Shown: in pieces, positions 8,514-19,855 of the stretch
Layout of the letters: every line of letters starts with the position of its first letter
Numbering within the stretch: the stretch's first letter is position 1
Source: Verrucomicrobiota bacterium
GTDB taxonomy: Bacteria > Verrucomicrobiota > Verrucomicrobiia > Opitutales > UBA953
DNA length: 34,066 bases
NCBI GenBank assembly: GCA_030831965.1
Contig: JAURJZ010000037.1
Location: 1 to 34,066, forward strand
Reading direction: 5' to 3'
The notes under the pieces: model-generated
Told to the model about the DNA's origin: nothing
What the model saw: only the letters and a program-made list of their open reading frames with translations
Databases searched by the model: none
Position numbers and translations under genes: made by a program

Positions 8514-11500
8514 CTAGGCGAAATAATCCACCCCGCCCTCGAAAAGCGGCTGGTGCTTGCGGCCCGGGATGTTGGCCGCGACCCCGGCGCCGCGGCGCTC
8601 GCTGTGCCCCATCTTGCCGAGGACGCGCCCGCAGGGGCTGGTGATGCCCTCGATGGCGTGGTCCGACCCGTTGGGGTTGTCGGCGATGGCGTTGGACGGC
8701 GCCCCGGCCGGGTCGGCGTACTGGAACGCGACCTGCCCGCGCGCGGCGAGGTCGGCGAGGACGGCGGGAGAGGCGGTGAAGCGTCCCTCGCCATGGGAGA
8801 ACGGCACGGCGTGGAGCTCGCCGGGCCGCATCCGGGAGAGCCAAGGGGAGAGCACCGAGGCGACGCGGGTCGTGGCGTAGCGGGAAAGGTGGCGTCCGAT
8901 GCGGTTGTGGAAGAGCGTGGGGGCGGAAGGGTCGATGTCCCGGATCTCGCCGTAGGGCACGAGGCCGACCTTGATCAGGGCCTGGAAGCCGTTGCAGATG
9001 CCGAGGCCCAGGCCGTCGCGCGACCGGAGGAGGTCCATCACGCTGTCGCGCACGATGGGCGAGCGCAGGACGGCGGCGATGAACTTGCCCGAGCCGTCGG
9101 GCTCGTCGCCGGCGCTGAAGCCGCCGGGGATGACGAGGATCTGCGAGCGGCGGATGGCGGCCGCGAAGGCGGCCAGGGATTCCGCGAGCGCGGCCGGCCC
9201 GAGGTTGCGCAGGACCAGGATCTCGGGCTCGGCGCCCGCCTGGCGGAAGGCGCGGGCGGTGTCGTACTCGCAGTTGGTGCCGGGGAAGACGGGGATGACG
9301 ACGCGGGGGCGGGCGACGCGCACCTTGGGACGGGCGGTGGCGCGGACCGGGTGGGCGAGCGCGGGCGGGGAGCCGGCGGGCTCGGCCGCGCGGGTCGGGT
9401 AGACCGGCTCAAGGGTGGCCTCATGGGCCGCCAGCAGCCCGTCAAGGGCGAGCGAGGCGCCCGGCCAGGCGAGGACGGGCTCGGCGGCGGTGCGGCCGAG
9501 CACGACATGGGGCAGGTCGCCCAGGTCGGCCGCGGAGGCCACCTCGAGGACGAGGGCGCCGTAGCGAGGCAGGAGGAAGTCGCGCGGCGGGGGGGCGTCG
9601 AGCCGGACGCCGACGCGGTTGCCGAAGGCCATGCGGGCGAGCGCGTGCCCCACCCCGCCCTGGCGGACGGCGGCGGCGGCGCGGACCTTGCCGGCGCGCG
9701 CGAGGGCGTGGACAAGCGCGAGGCGCCGACGCACCTCGGCGAGGTCGGGAAGAAGCGCGTCGGTCATCGGCGCTTCGACGAGCGCAAGCAGCGAGCCGGC
9801 CTGCTTGAGCTCGGCCGAGACCGCGTGGCGCGCCAGGCCGGGCGCGATGGCGAAGGCCACGAGGGTCGGAGGCACGTCGAGATCCTTGAACGAGCCCGAC
9901 ATGCTGTCCTTGCCGCCGATGGCCGCCGTGCCGAACTCAAGCTGGGCCTCCAGGGCGCCGAGGAGGGCGACGAGCGGCTTGCCCCAGCGCGCGGGGTCGG
10001 AGCCGAGCTTCTCGAAATATTCCTGGAGCGTGAGCCGAGCGCGCGCCGGGTCGCCCCCGGCGGCGGTGAGGCGGGCGAGGGCCTCGGTCACGGCGCAGAC
10101 CGCCCCGTGTCCGGGCGACCACTGGGCGACCTCGGGGTTGTAGCCGTGGGCCATGGTCGTGCAGGCCTCGGTCTCGCCGAGGAGGACCGGGAGCTTGGCC
10201 ACCATGGCCTCCTGGGGGGTGGTCTGGGTGGCGCCGCCGAAGGGATGGAGGACGGTGTTGGCGCCGATGGAGGCGTCGAAACGCTCGACCAGCCCGCGCT
10301 GCCCGGCATGGGGAAGGGCGGCCAGGCAGGCGAGCAGCTCGGCGGGCCCGGGAGCCTGGGCGGGCGGGACGAAGGGATGCCGCGTCGCGTCGGGCGCGAG
10401 GACGCGCGCGGCGGCGGACTGGGTGACGCCGTTGGTGTCGAGGAAGGCCCGGGCGATGTCCACCACGGGCCGGCCGCGCCACTCCATGACGAGCCGCCCG
10501 CTGTCCGTCACGTCGGCGACCGCCACGGCCTCGAGGTTCTCGCGCGCGGCGGCGGCGAGGAAGGCGGGCACATCGGAGGGGGCGAGCACGACGGCCATGC
10601 GCTCCTGCGACTCCGAGAGGGCGATCTCCGTGCCGTCGAGCCCGTCGTACTTGAGCGGGACGCGGTCGAGATGGACGTGGAGCGACGGGGCGAGCTCGCC
10701 GATCGCGACCGACACGCCCCCCGCCCCGAAGTCGTTGCAGCGCTTGATCAGGCGGCTGACGGCCTCGTCGCGGAAGAGCCGCTGGAGCTTGCGCTCGGTG
10801 GGGGCGTCGCCCTTCTGCACCTCGGCCGAGCTCCGCAGCGCGGTCTCGGTGTGTTCCTTGGATGAGCCGGTGGCGCCGCCGACGCCGTCGCGGCCCGTGC
10901 GGCCGCCGACGAGCACGATGACATCGCCCGGGGCCGGGGCCTCGCGGCGGACGGCCCGGCGGGGCCCGGCGGCGACCACGGCGCCGATTTCCATGCGCTT
11001 GGCGACGAAGCCGGGATGGTAGTGCTCGGCGACCAGGCCCGTCGCGAGGCCGATCTGGTTGCCGTAGGCGGAGTAGCCGGCCGCGGCCTCGCGGCAGATC
11101 TTGCGCTGGGAAAGCTTGCCGGGGAGCGTCTGCTCGAGCGGCTGGAGGGGGTTGGCGGCGCCGGTGACGCGCATGGCCTGGTAGACATAGGAGCGGCCGC
11201 TGAGCGGGTCGCGGATGGCCCCGCCGAGGCAGGTGGCGGCGCCGCCGAAGGGCTCGATCTCGGTCGGGTGGTTGTGCGTCTCGTTCTTGAACATCACGAG
11301 CCACTCCTCGGGACGTCCGTCGACCTCGATGGGCACGACGAGCGAGGCCGCGTTGACCTCCTCGGACTCCTCCTGGTCGTCGAGCAACCCCCGGCGCCGG
11401 AGCTCGCGGGCGGCGAGGGTCGCGAGGTCCATCAGGCAGACCGGCTTGCCGTCGCGCCCGAGGCCGAGCCGCACCTGGCGGTAGCGCTCCCAGGCGGCGC

Positions 11501-12242
11501 GGAAGGGCGCGAGCAGCGGCGAGGGCTCGAACTCGACCGAGGTCAGCGTGGCGAGGAAGGTGGTGTGCCGGCAATGGTCGGACCAGTAGGTGTCGAGCAG
11601 GCGGATCTCGGTCACGGTCGGCTCGCGGCGGGCCTCGTCGCGGAAATGGGCCTGGCAGAAGGCGAGGTCGGCCTCGGACATCGCGAGGCCCATCCGGCGG
11701 CGCAGCTCGGCCAGGCCGGCCGGGTCCAACCCCCGGAATCCGGCGAGGGCGGCCACGGGCGCGGGCTCGGGCGCGGAGCGACGGAGCGTCGCGGGCTTGT
11801 CGAGCGAGGCCTCGCGGGAGTCGACCGGGTTGACAAGGAAGGCCTTGATGCGCTCCAGGTCGGCGGGGCTCGGCGAGCCGCCGACCACGTAGGTGCGCGC
11901 GGCGGCGACGAGGGGGCGCTCACCCCCGCCCACGATCTGCAGGCACTGCGAGGCGGAGTCGGCGCGCTGGTCAAACTGCCCGGGAAGGAACTCGACGGCG
12001 AAGGCGACCTCGCCCGGGGCGAGGGGGAAGGTTTCCCGGTGGACATCGTCGACCGGCGGCTCGGCGAAGACGGTGGGTATCGCGGCCTCGAGGGCGGAGG
12101 CCGGGAGGCCGTCCACGTCGTAGCGCTGGAGGATGCGCAGGCCGGAGAGACCCGGGAGCGCGAGCTGCTCGCGGAGGTCGCGCAGCAGGCCCTCCGCCTC
12201 CGAGCGGAAAGCGGGCTTCTTCTCCACGAACAGGCGCCACAT
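8514..12242 (-). CDS. purL: Phosphoribosylformylglycinamidine synthase, single-chain type
   Basis: FGAM synthase converts FGAR, glutamine and ATP to FGAM, the fourth step of purine synthesis. The 1242-residue chain starts MWRLFVEKKPAF, typical of the clostridial/Bacteroidetes large PurL family (TIGR01857-like). It contains the duplicated synthetase core (SDHCRHTTF; ETHNHPTEIEPFGGAATCLGG). The glutaminase domain begins near residue 981 (FPGTNCEYDTARAF). Catalytic Cys1083 is in GICNGFQ, and His1213 and Glu1215 are in GHSERR, the expected H-x-E spacing. The open frame continues 60 codons upstream, but those residues look like translated intergenic DNA, and a TTGCCC/TTAAGT promoter lies inside it, so the ATG at 12242 is chosen. 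No purS or purQ is needed. Confidence 0.96.
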   Translation of the reverse strand: MWRLFVEKKPAFRSEAEGLLRDLREQLALPGLSGLRILQRYDVDGLPASALEAAIPTVFAEPPVDDVHRETFPLAPGEVAFAVEFLPGQFDQRADSASQCLQIVGGGERPLVAAARTYVVGGSPSPADLERIKAFLVNPVDSREASLDKPATLRRSAPEPAPVAALAGFRGLDPAGLAELRRRMGLAMSEADLAFCQAHFRDEARREPTVTEIRLLDTYWSDHCRHTTFLATLTSVEFEPSPLLAPFRAAWERYRQVRLGLGRDGKPVCLMDLATLAARELRRRGLLDDQEESEEVNAASLVVPIEVDGRPEEWLVMFKNETHNHPTEIEPFGGAATCLGGAIRDPLSGRSYVYQAMRVTGAANPLQPLEQTLPGKLSQRKICREAAAGYSAYGNQIGLATGLVAEHYHPGFVAKRMEIGAVVAAGPRRAVRREAPAPGDVIVLVGGRTGRDGVGGATGSSKEHTETALRSSAEVQKGDAPTERKLQRLFRDEAVSRLIKRCNDFGAGGVSVAIGELAPSLHVHLDRVPLKYDGLDGTEIALSESQERMAVVLAPSDVPAFLAAAARENLEAVAVADVTDSGRLVMEWRGRPVVDIARAFLDTNGVTQSAAARVLAPDATRHPFVPPAQAPGPAELLACLAALPHAGQRGLVERFDASIGANTVLHPFGGATQTTPQEAMVAKLPVLLGETEACTTMAHGYNPEVAQWSPGHGAVCAVTEALARLTAAGGDPARARLTLQEYFEKLGSDPARWGKPLVALLGALEAQLEFGTAAIGGKDSMSGSFKDLDVPPTLVAFAIAPGLARHAVSAELKQAGSLLALVEAPMTDALLPDLAEVRRRLALVHALARAGKVRAAAAVRQGGVGHALARMAFGNRVGVRLDAPPPRDFLLPRYGALVLEVASAADLGDLPHVVLGRTAAEPVLAWPGASLALDGLLAAHEATLEPVYPTRAAEPAGSPPALAHPVRATARPKVRVARPRVVIPVFPGTNCEYDTARAFRQAGAEPEILVLRNLGPAALAESLAAFAAAIRRSQILVIPGGFSAGDEPDGSGKFIAAVLRSPIVRDSVMDLLRSRDGLGLGICNGFQALIKVGLVPYGEIRDIDPSAPTLFHNRIGRHLSRYATTRVASVLSPWLSRMRPGELHAVPFSHGEGRFTASPAVLADLAARGQVAFQYADPAGAPSNAIADNPNGSDHAIEGITSPCGRVLGKMGHSERRGAGVAANIPGRKHQPLFEGGVDYFA

Positions 12243-12251
12243 GGGGCGACC

Positions 12252-12281
12252 ACTTAAGGGGAGCACCGCCCCGGAGGGCAA
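12252..12281 (-). promoter_or_regulatory. Candidate promoter of purL
   Basis: On the minus strand TTGCCC (12281-12276) is separated by 18 nt from TTAAGT (12257-12252). The ATG at 12242 is 9 nt further on, so the mRNA would have almost no leader. Confidence 0.4.
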
Positions 12282-12380
12282 GAAGGGATGGAACCGCGGG
12301 GAGGCTGGCTCGCCGCGCGTCGGCCGAGAGGAGGCGGGCGTGGCAGCCGGCGGAGCCGTCCCCGGACTCGCGCGCGTCCC

Positions 12381-12420
12381 GTCCGGCCGGCCGACCCCGC
12401 GGGAGGCCGACCGGGCGGAC
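12381..12420 (-). terminator. Imperfect GC-rich hairpin after ppdK
   Basis: Bases 12381-12396 and 12405-12420 can pair at 13 of 16 positions around an 8-nt loop, starting 23 nt past the ppdK stop. There is no T-tract. It may protect or terminate the ppdK transcript. Confidence 0.3.
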
Positions 12421-12442
12421 ACGGGAGGAGTCGCGCCAGGGC

Positions 12443-15217
<2,775 letters not shown>

Positions 15218-15282
15218 GGTGGTTGGAAGGTCGTCGGAGGGATATGAACAGGCGTCCACCTGCGGGGGGACGCCAGACGGTG

Positions 15283-15311
15283 AGCAAGCCCCCCGCCCGC
15301 TGGGCTGTCAA
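15283..15311 (-). promoter_or_regulatory. Candidate promoter of ppdK
   Basis: A consensus -35 TTGACA (15311-15306, minus strand) is followed after 17 nt by a poor -10 CTTGCT (15288-15283). The predicted leader is about 60 nt. The -35 is convincing; the -10 is not. Confidence 0.35.
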
Positions 15312-15394
15312 AGCGAAAGGGCGGGGGCGCACCATGGCCGCGCAGGGCCTCGAAAGAGGCGCGATGGCCAAGGACCCGCGGCGCAGCCGCTCCC

Positions 15395-15422
15395 TTGCCT
15401 AGGGTCGGGAAGTCGCTAATGC
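15395..15422 (+). promoter_or_regulatory. Candidate promoter of thiD
   Basis: CTTGCCT (TTGCCT at 15395-15400) precedes TAATGC (15417-15422) by 16 nt. The -10 abuts the first ATG (15423) and lies 12 nt before the second (15435), so if it is real the second ATG would be used with a very short leader. Confidence 0.3.
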
Positions 15423-16253
15423 ATGGGGCTGACCATGCCCCCCTCCCCCGACACCCCCCTTGCCCCGACCCTGCCCTGCGCGCTTTCCATCGCGGGGTCG
15501 GACTCGGGGGGCGGCGCCGGGATTCAGGCCGACCTCCTGAGCTTCGCCGCGCAGGGGGTCTACGGCGCAACCGCCCTCACCTGCGTCACCGCCCAGAATC
15601 CGGACGGGGTGTCGGCGGTGCATCCCTGCCCGCCCGAGGTTGTGACGGCGCAGATCCGCCAGGTGCTCGCCTTCTATCCCGTGCGGGCCGCCAAGACCGG
15701 CATGCTGTTCAGCGAGGCCATCGTCCAGGCGACGGCGCGGGCGCTCGCCGACGCGGGCAACCTGCCGCTGGTCGTCGACCCCGTGATGGTCGCCTCGAGC
15801 GGCGCGCGTCTCCTGCAGGAGGGGGCGATCCGCGCGCTGGCCGGCGACCTCATCCCGCTGGCGACGGTCGTCACCCCCAACCTCGACGAGGCGGAGATCC
15901 TGCTCGGGCGCCGCCCCAGGGCCACGGAGATCGGTCGCATGGCCGACGCCGCCGAGCTGGCGCGCAGGCTCGGGGCGGCCGTCCTGCTCAAGGGAGGGCA
16001 TGGCGAGGGCGACGAGCTGGTCGACCTGCTCGTCGACGCCGGCGGCCGCGCCCTGGCCACGCGGCGGGCGGCGAGGGTCGGCGGCGTCGACACCCACGGG
16101 AGCGGGTGCACGCTCTCGGCGGCGCTCGCCGCTAGGCTGGCCCTCGGGGACACGCTGGCCGACGCCTTCGCGGCGGCTCACGCCTACCTCCAGCGCGGCC
16201 TCGCCGGGGCGATCGCGGTCGGCCCGCGCCGCCAGATCCGCCACCTGCCCTGA
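15423..16253 (+). CDS. thiD: Hydroxymethylpyrimidine/phosphomethylpyrimidine kinase
   Basis: ThiD phosphorylates HMP and then HMP-phosphate to give the pyrophosphate used for thiamine synthesis. The 276-residue ribokinase-fold protein has the N-terminal substrate motif AGSDSGGGAGIQADL, a conserved AAKTGML strand, VVDPVMVASSGARLL, TPNLDEAEILLG, and the C-terminal anion-hole motif VDTHGSGCTLSAALAA. Length is normal for the family. Two in-frame ATGs (15423 and 15435) are possible; the second is favoured by the promoter candidate, the first gives the longest product. The gene is divergent from ppdK and convergent with ilvB; no other thi genes are adjacent. Confidence 0.94.
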   Translation: MGLTMPPSPDTPLAPTLPCALSIAGSDSGGGAGIQADLLSFAAQGVYGATALTCVTAQNPDGVSAVHPCPPEVVTAQIRQVLAFYPVRAAKTGMLFSEAIVQATARALADAGNLPLVVDPVMVASSGARLLQEGAIRALAGDLIPLATVVTPNLDEAEILLGRRPRATEIGRMADAAELARRLGAAVLLKGGHGEGDELVDLLVDAGGRALATRRAARVGGVDTHGSGCTLSAALAARLALGDTLADAFAAAHAYLQRGLAGAIAVGPRRQIRHLP

Positions 16254-16260
16254 AAGCGAG

Positions 16261-16283
16261 GCGGGCGCCCGTCGGGCGCCCGC
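16261..16283. terminator. Shared hairpin between thiD and ilvB
   Basis: A perfect 10-bp stem, GCGGGCGCCC (16261-16270) and GGGCGCCCGC (16274-16283), encloses the loop GTC. It sits between convergent stop codons, 7 nt after thiD and 24 nt after ilvB. There is no T-tract on either side. Confidence 0.6.
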
Positions 16284-16307
16284 GTGCGGCGAGGACGGGG
16301 GCGTCGC

Positions 16308-18116
16308 TCACTCGGTGAGGATCTCCATCGCGGACTTCTTCTGCGGGATGAAGGGGAGGACGTGCTCGGTGTAGGGCACGATGACGTCGAGGAGGTAGGG
16401 GCCCTTGTGGGCGAGCATCTCCCTGATGGCGGCGCGGAGCTCGGAGCGCTTGGTCACGCGGCGGGCCTTGACGCCGAAACCCTGGGCGATGCCCACCATG
16501 TCGGGATAGATCCCGTCGAGGTTCTCGGGCGAGCCGATGTTGTTGGGGTCGCCGAGGATGGTGTGGCCGCGGACGCCGGCGTAGAAGCGGTCCTCCCACT
16601 GGACGACCATGCCGAGGTGCTGGTTGTTGAGGAGGAGCACCTTGGCGTCGATCTTCTCGACCACCATGCAGGCCATCTCCTGGATGTTCATCAGGAAGGA
16701 GCCGTCGCCGTCGATGTCGATCACCTGCTTGTCGGGCCGGGCGACCTTGGCGCCGATGGCGGCGGGCAGGCCGAAGCCCATGGTGCCGGCGCCGAGCGAG
16801 GAGATGAAGGTCCGGGGCTCGTCGAAGTGGTAATACTGCGGGGCCCACATCTGGTGCTGGCCGACGCCCGTGCTGATGATCGCCTTGCCCTTGGACTCCT
16901 CGAAGAGCACCTCGACCGCCTCCTGGGGCAGGATGTGGGGCGACTTGGAGTGGTCGTAGACGAAGGGGAAGGGATGCTGCCTCTTCCAGCCGTCGATCGT
17001 CCGGTACCACTCGGACAGGTTGGGCTTGCGGAAGCCGCGCTTGGCGAGGGCGGCGAGGCGGGCGAGCGCGTGCTTGGCGTCGGAGTGGATCGGATGGTGG
17101 GCGAACTTGTTCTTGTGGTGCTCCGACCGGTCGATGTCGATGTGGACGATGGTGGCCTCGGGGGCGAACTTCTCGATCGCCCCGGTGATCCGGTCGTCGA
17201 AGCGCGCCCCGACGCAGATGAGGAGGTCGCTCTTGCAGACCGCCCAGTTGCCCGCGACGGTTCCGTGCATCCCGTACCAGTAGAGCGACAGGCGGTGCTT
17301 GGCCGGGAAGGCGCCCAGGCCCATCAGGGTCGAGGCGACGGGGATGCCGGCGGCCTCGGCGAAGGCGCGCAGCTCGCGGTGGGCGTGGCCCGAGAGGATG
17401 CCGCCGCCGACGTAGAGGACGGGGCGCCTCGACTTCTCGATCAGGCGCAGGACGGGGAGCAGCTCGGCGTCGGGGGCCTTGGGGGGGACCTGGAGGCCGG
17501 GAATGTCGACCGCGTCGGGCGTGCGGGGGAAGACGGGCACGAACTCGGCCTGCTGGACGTCCTTGGGGATGTCGATGACCACGGGCCCGGGGCGGCCGGT
17601 GGTGGCGATCTTGAACGCCTTGTACATGATCATGGGCAGCTCCTCGTGGTTGAGCACGAGGAACGAGTGCTTCACGATCGGCAGGGTCATGCCGTAGAAG
17701 TCGGTCTCCTGGAAGGCGGCGCGGCCGATGAACTGCTGGTAGACCTGGCCCGTGATGCAGACCAGGGGGATGGAGTCCATGTGGGCGTCGGCGATCGCCG
17801 TCACCAGGTTGGTCGCGCCGGGGCCGGAGGTGGCCATGCAGACGCCGGGCTTGCCCGTGGCGCGGGAGTAACCCTGGGCCATGAAGGCGCCCCCCTGCTC
17901 GTGGCGGGGGAGGATGGTGCGGATCTTGCGGGTGCGGGTCAGCGCCTGGTGCAGCTCCATCGAGGCGCCGCCCGGGTAGGCGAAGATGGTGTCGACCCCC
18001 AGGTTCTCCAGGCAGCGCACGACGACGTCGCACCCGCGCATGACGCCGCCCGTCCTCGCCGAGACGGCGGTCATGGGCTTGGCGGTGGACTTCTTGGCGA
18101 CGGTTTTCTTGCTCAT
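16308..18116 (-). CDS. ilvB: Acetolactate synthase, large (catalytic) subunit
   Basis: This ThDP enzyme condenses two pyruvates to acetolactate, or pyruvate with 2-ketobutyrate, at the start of branched-chain amino acid synthesis. The 602-residue product has the catalytic Glu73 in [13 protein letters not shown], then SGPGATN, a FAD-domain middle region, and the ThDP/Mg motif GDGSF (470-474) through NN (497-498). A Lys/Ala-rich N-terminal extension (1-25) is unusual but short. The frame is open 59 codons further upstream; the ATG at 18116 is chosen because the core begins soon after it. No ilvN regulatory subunit lies next to it and none is fused at the C-terminus. The leader is C-rich without a Shine-Dalgarno sequence. 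A catabolic acetolactate synthase is less likely given the FAD-type AHAS features. Confidence 0.94.
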   Translation of the reverse strand: MSKKTVAKKSTAKPMTAVSARTGGVMRGCDVVVRCLENLGVDTIFAYPGGASMELHQALTRTRKIRTILPRHEQGGAFMAQGYSRATGKPGVCMATSGPGATNLVTAIADAHMDSIPLVCITGQVYQQFIGRAAFQETDFYGMTLPIVKHSFLVLNHEELPMIMYKAFKIATTGRPGPVVIDIPKDVQQAEFVPVFPRTPDAVDIPGLQVPPKAPDAELLPVLRLIEKSRRPVLYVGGGILSGHAHRELRAFAEAAGIPVASTLMGLGAFPAKHRLSLYWYGMHGTVAGNWAVCKSDLLICVGARFDDRITGAIEKFAPEATIVHIDIDRSEHHKNKFAHHPIHSDAKHALARLAALAKRGFRKPNLSEWYRTIDGWKRQHPFPFVYDHSKSPHILPQEAVEVLFEESKGKAIISTGVGQHQMWAPQYYHFDEPRTFISSLGAGTMGFGLPAAIGAKVARPDKQVIDIDGDGSFLMNIQEMACMVVEKIDAKVLLLNNQHLGMVVQWEDRFYAGVRGHTILGDPNNIGSPENLDGIYPDMVGIAQGFGVKARRVTKRSELRAAIREMLAHKGPYLLDVIVPYTEHVLPFIPQKKSAMEILTE

Positions 18117-18151
18117 GGGTCTGGGTGGGGCACGGCCCCGGGGAATGGGTG

Positions 18152-18179
18152 AGAAAAGGAGCCCGACATGGGGGGGCAA
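18152..18179 (-). promoter_or_regulatory. Candidate promoter of ilvB
   Basis: On the minus strand CTTGCCC (TTGCCC at 18179-18174) is followed after 16 nt by TTTTCT (18157-18152). The predicted leader is about 30 nt. Confidence 0.3.
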
Positions 18180-18212
18180 GTGTGAATAACCGCCCAGGGG
18201 CCCTCCCGGCCG

Positions 18213-18241
18213 TTGCCAAGCCCCGAAAATCCCCCTAAAAC
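18213..18241 (+). promoter_or_regulatory. Candidate promoter of the sulfatase operon
   Basis: TTGCCA (18213-18218; 5 of 6 to consensus) and TAAAAC (18236-18241; 4 of 6) are separated by exactly 17 nt. The ATG follows after only 6 nt, so transcription should begin at or next to the start codon. This is the best example of the leaderless pattern in the window. Confidence 0.55.
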
Positions 18242-18247
18242 TCCTCC

Positions 18248-19855
18248 ATGCTGGTTTCCTGCCTCGCCGCCCTTGCCCTGCTTGCGACGGCACCCGGAGG
18301 GACCGGCGCGGCCGACAAAGACCGGCCGCCCGACATCCTCATCGTGCTGGCGGACGACCTCGGATACTCCGACCTGGGCTGCTACGGCGGCGAGATTCCC
18401 ACCCCGAACCTGGACCGACTCGCCGCGGGAGGTCTCCGGCTGACCGAGTTCTACAACACCGCCCGCTGCTGGCCCTCGCGCGCCGCGCTCCTCACGGGAT
18501 ACCATGCGCAGGCGGTCCGCAGGGACGCCTTCCCGGGAGCGGACTTCAAGGGCGCGACCGGCCGCCGCCCAGCCTGGGCGAAGCTGCTTCCCGAGCGTCT
18601 CAAGGCCGCCGGCTACCGAAGCTTCCTCTCCGGCAAGTGGCACGTGGACGGCCAACCCCGGGAACAGGGCTTCGACCGCGCCCACACGGTCGACGACCAC
18701 AACCGTTACTTCTCCCCGCGGGATCACACCCTGGACGGCAGGCCGATGCCCACGCCGGAAGCGGGCTACCTTGCCACCACCGCGATCGCCGACCATGCCA
18801 TCGCGTTCATCCGCGAGCATGCCGCGGCCCACGCCGGCAAGCCCCTCCTCGGCTACCTCGCCTTCACCGCCCCCCACTTCCCCCTGCAGGCACCCGCCGA
18901 GGACATCGCCCGCCACGCCGACCGCTACCTCGCGGGATGGGAGAACGCGCGCGCCGCCCGCCACGCCCGCCAGGCCGAGCTCGGACTCGCCGTCGGCGCC
19001 CTGGCGGCGGTCGAGCGCGACCTCGGCGGCCCCCATCCCGCGGCCGCGGCGGCCCTGGCCAGGCTCGGCCCCGGCGAAGTCGACCGCTCGCCGCCCTGGG
19101 CGACGCTGCGCGACGGCCAGCGGGCGTTCCAGGCCTCCAAGATGGCGGTGCATGCGGCGATGGTCGAGCGGATGGACCGCGAGGTCGGCCGCGTCGTCGA
19201 GGAGCTGCGCAGGCTCGGCCGGCTGGACGACACCCTCATCCTCTTCCTCTCCGACAACGGGGCCAGCTCGGAGCTGGTGGTGCGCGGCGACGGCCACGAT
19301 CCCGCGGCCCCGCCGGGATCGGCCGCGAGCTTCCTCTGCCTCGGGCCTGGCTGGGCCTCCGTCGCCAACACCCCCTTCCGGCGCCACAAGTCGTGGGTGC
19401 ACGAGGGAGGCATCTCGACCCCGCTCATCGCCCACTGGCCGTCGGGCATCGCCCTCCGCGGCGCCATCCGCAGGGGCACCGGCCATGTCGTCGACCTCGC
19501 CCCCACCCTGCTTGAGCTGGCGGGTCTGCCCGCGCGCGCCGCCGAGGGCGAGCCCGCGATGCATGGCTCAAGCCTCCTGCGGCTGCTCCGATCGGGCGAG
19601 GAGCCCGGGCCTCGCCGTCTCTGGTGGCTGCACGAGGGCAACGCGGCCTACCGGGACGGCGACTGGAAGATCGTGCGGGAGCGCGGGAAGCCCTGGGCCC
19701 TGCACCGCATCACCGACGACCGCGCGGAGCAGAACGACCTGTCCGCCCGCGAGCCCGCCCTCCTCGGGCGGCTCACCCAGGCATGGGAAGACGAGCTGCA
19801 ATCCCACATCCGCCTCGCCACGACCGGCGCGCCCGCCCCCGACCCCGCGCGATGA
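18248..19855 (+). CDS. Secreted sulfatase (formylglycine type) 1
   Basis: Family S1 sulfatases hydrolyse sulfate esters using a Cys converted to formylglycine. The 535-residue product has a signal peptide (about 1-21), the metal-binding [19 protein letters not shown] (Asp36, Asp37), the modification signature [11 protein letters not shown] with Cys74, SGKWH, and a later metal site LFLSDNGA. It is probably periplasmic or outer-surface, acting on sulfated polysaccharides; the exact substrate cannot be told. Its stop overlaps the start of the second sulfatase (ATGA at 19852-19855), so the two are translationally coupled. An activating FGE or anSME must be encoded elsewhere. There is no Shine-Dalgarno sequence; the mRNA is probably leaderless. 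Confidence 0.93.
   Translation: MLVSCLAALALLATAPGGTGAADKDRPPDILIVLADDLGYSDLGCYGGEIPTPNLDRLAAGGLRLTEFYNTARCWPSRAALLTGYHAQAVRRDAFPGADFKGATGRRPAWAKLLPERLKAAGYRSFLSGKWHVDGQPREQGFDRAHTVDDHNRYFSPRDHTLDGRPMPTPEAGYLATTAIADHAIAFIREHAAAHAGKPLLGYLAFTAPHFPLQAPAEDIARHADRYLAGWENARAARHARQAELGLAVGALAAVERDLGGPHPAAAAALARLGPGEVDRSPPWATLRDGQRAFQASKMAVHAAMVERMDREVGRVVEELRRLGRLDDTLILFLSDNGASSELVVRGDGHDPAAPPGSAASFLCLGPGWASVANTPFRRHKSWVHEGGISTPLIAHWPSGIALRGAIRRGTGHVVDLAPTLLELAGLPARAAEGEPAMHGSSLLRLLRSGEEPGPRRLWWLHEGNAAYRDGDWKIVRERGKPWALHRITDDRAEQNDLSAREPALLGRLTQAWEDELQSHIRLATTGAPAPDPAR

Noticed and set aside
8151-10865. 904-codon + strand frame opposite the propeller gene and purL
   Set aside because: Spans two real genes and the gap between them; low-complexity product.
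12243-12422. 60-codon N-terminal extension of purL
   Set aside because: No similarity to PurL and it contains the likely promoter.
18117-18293. 59-codon N-terminal extension of ilvB
   Set aside because: Crosses the divergent promoter region and overlaps the sulfatase start.
18113-19564. 483-codon minus strand frame opposite sulfatase 1
   Set aside because: Low-complexity shadow; the sulfatase has full catalytic motifs.
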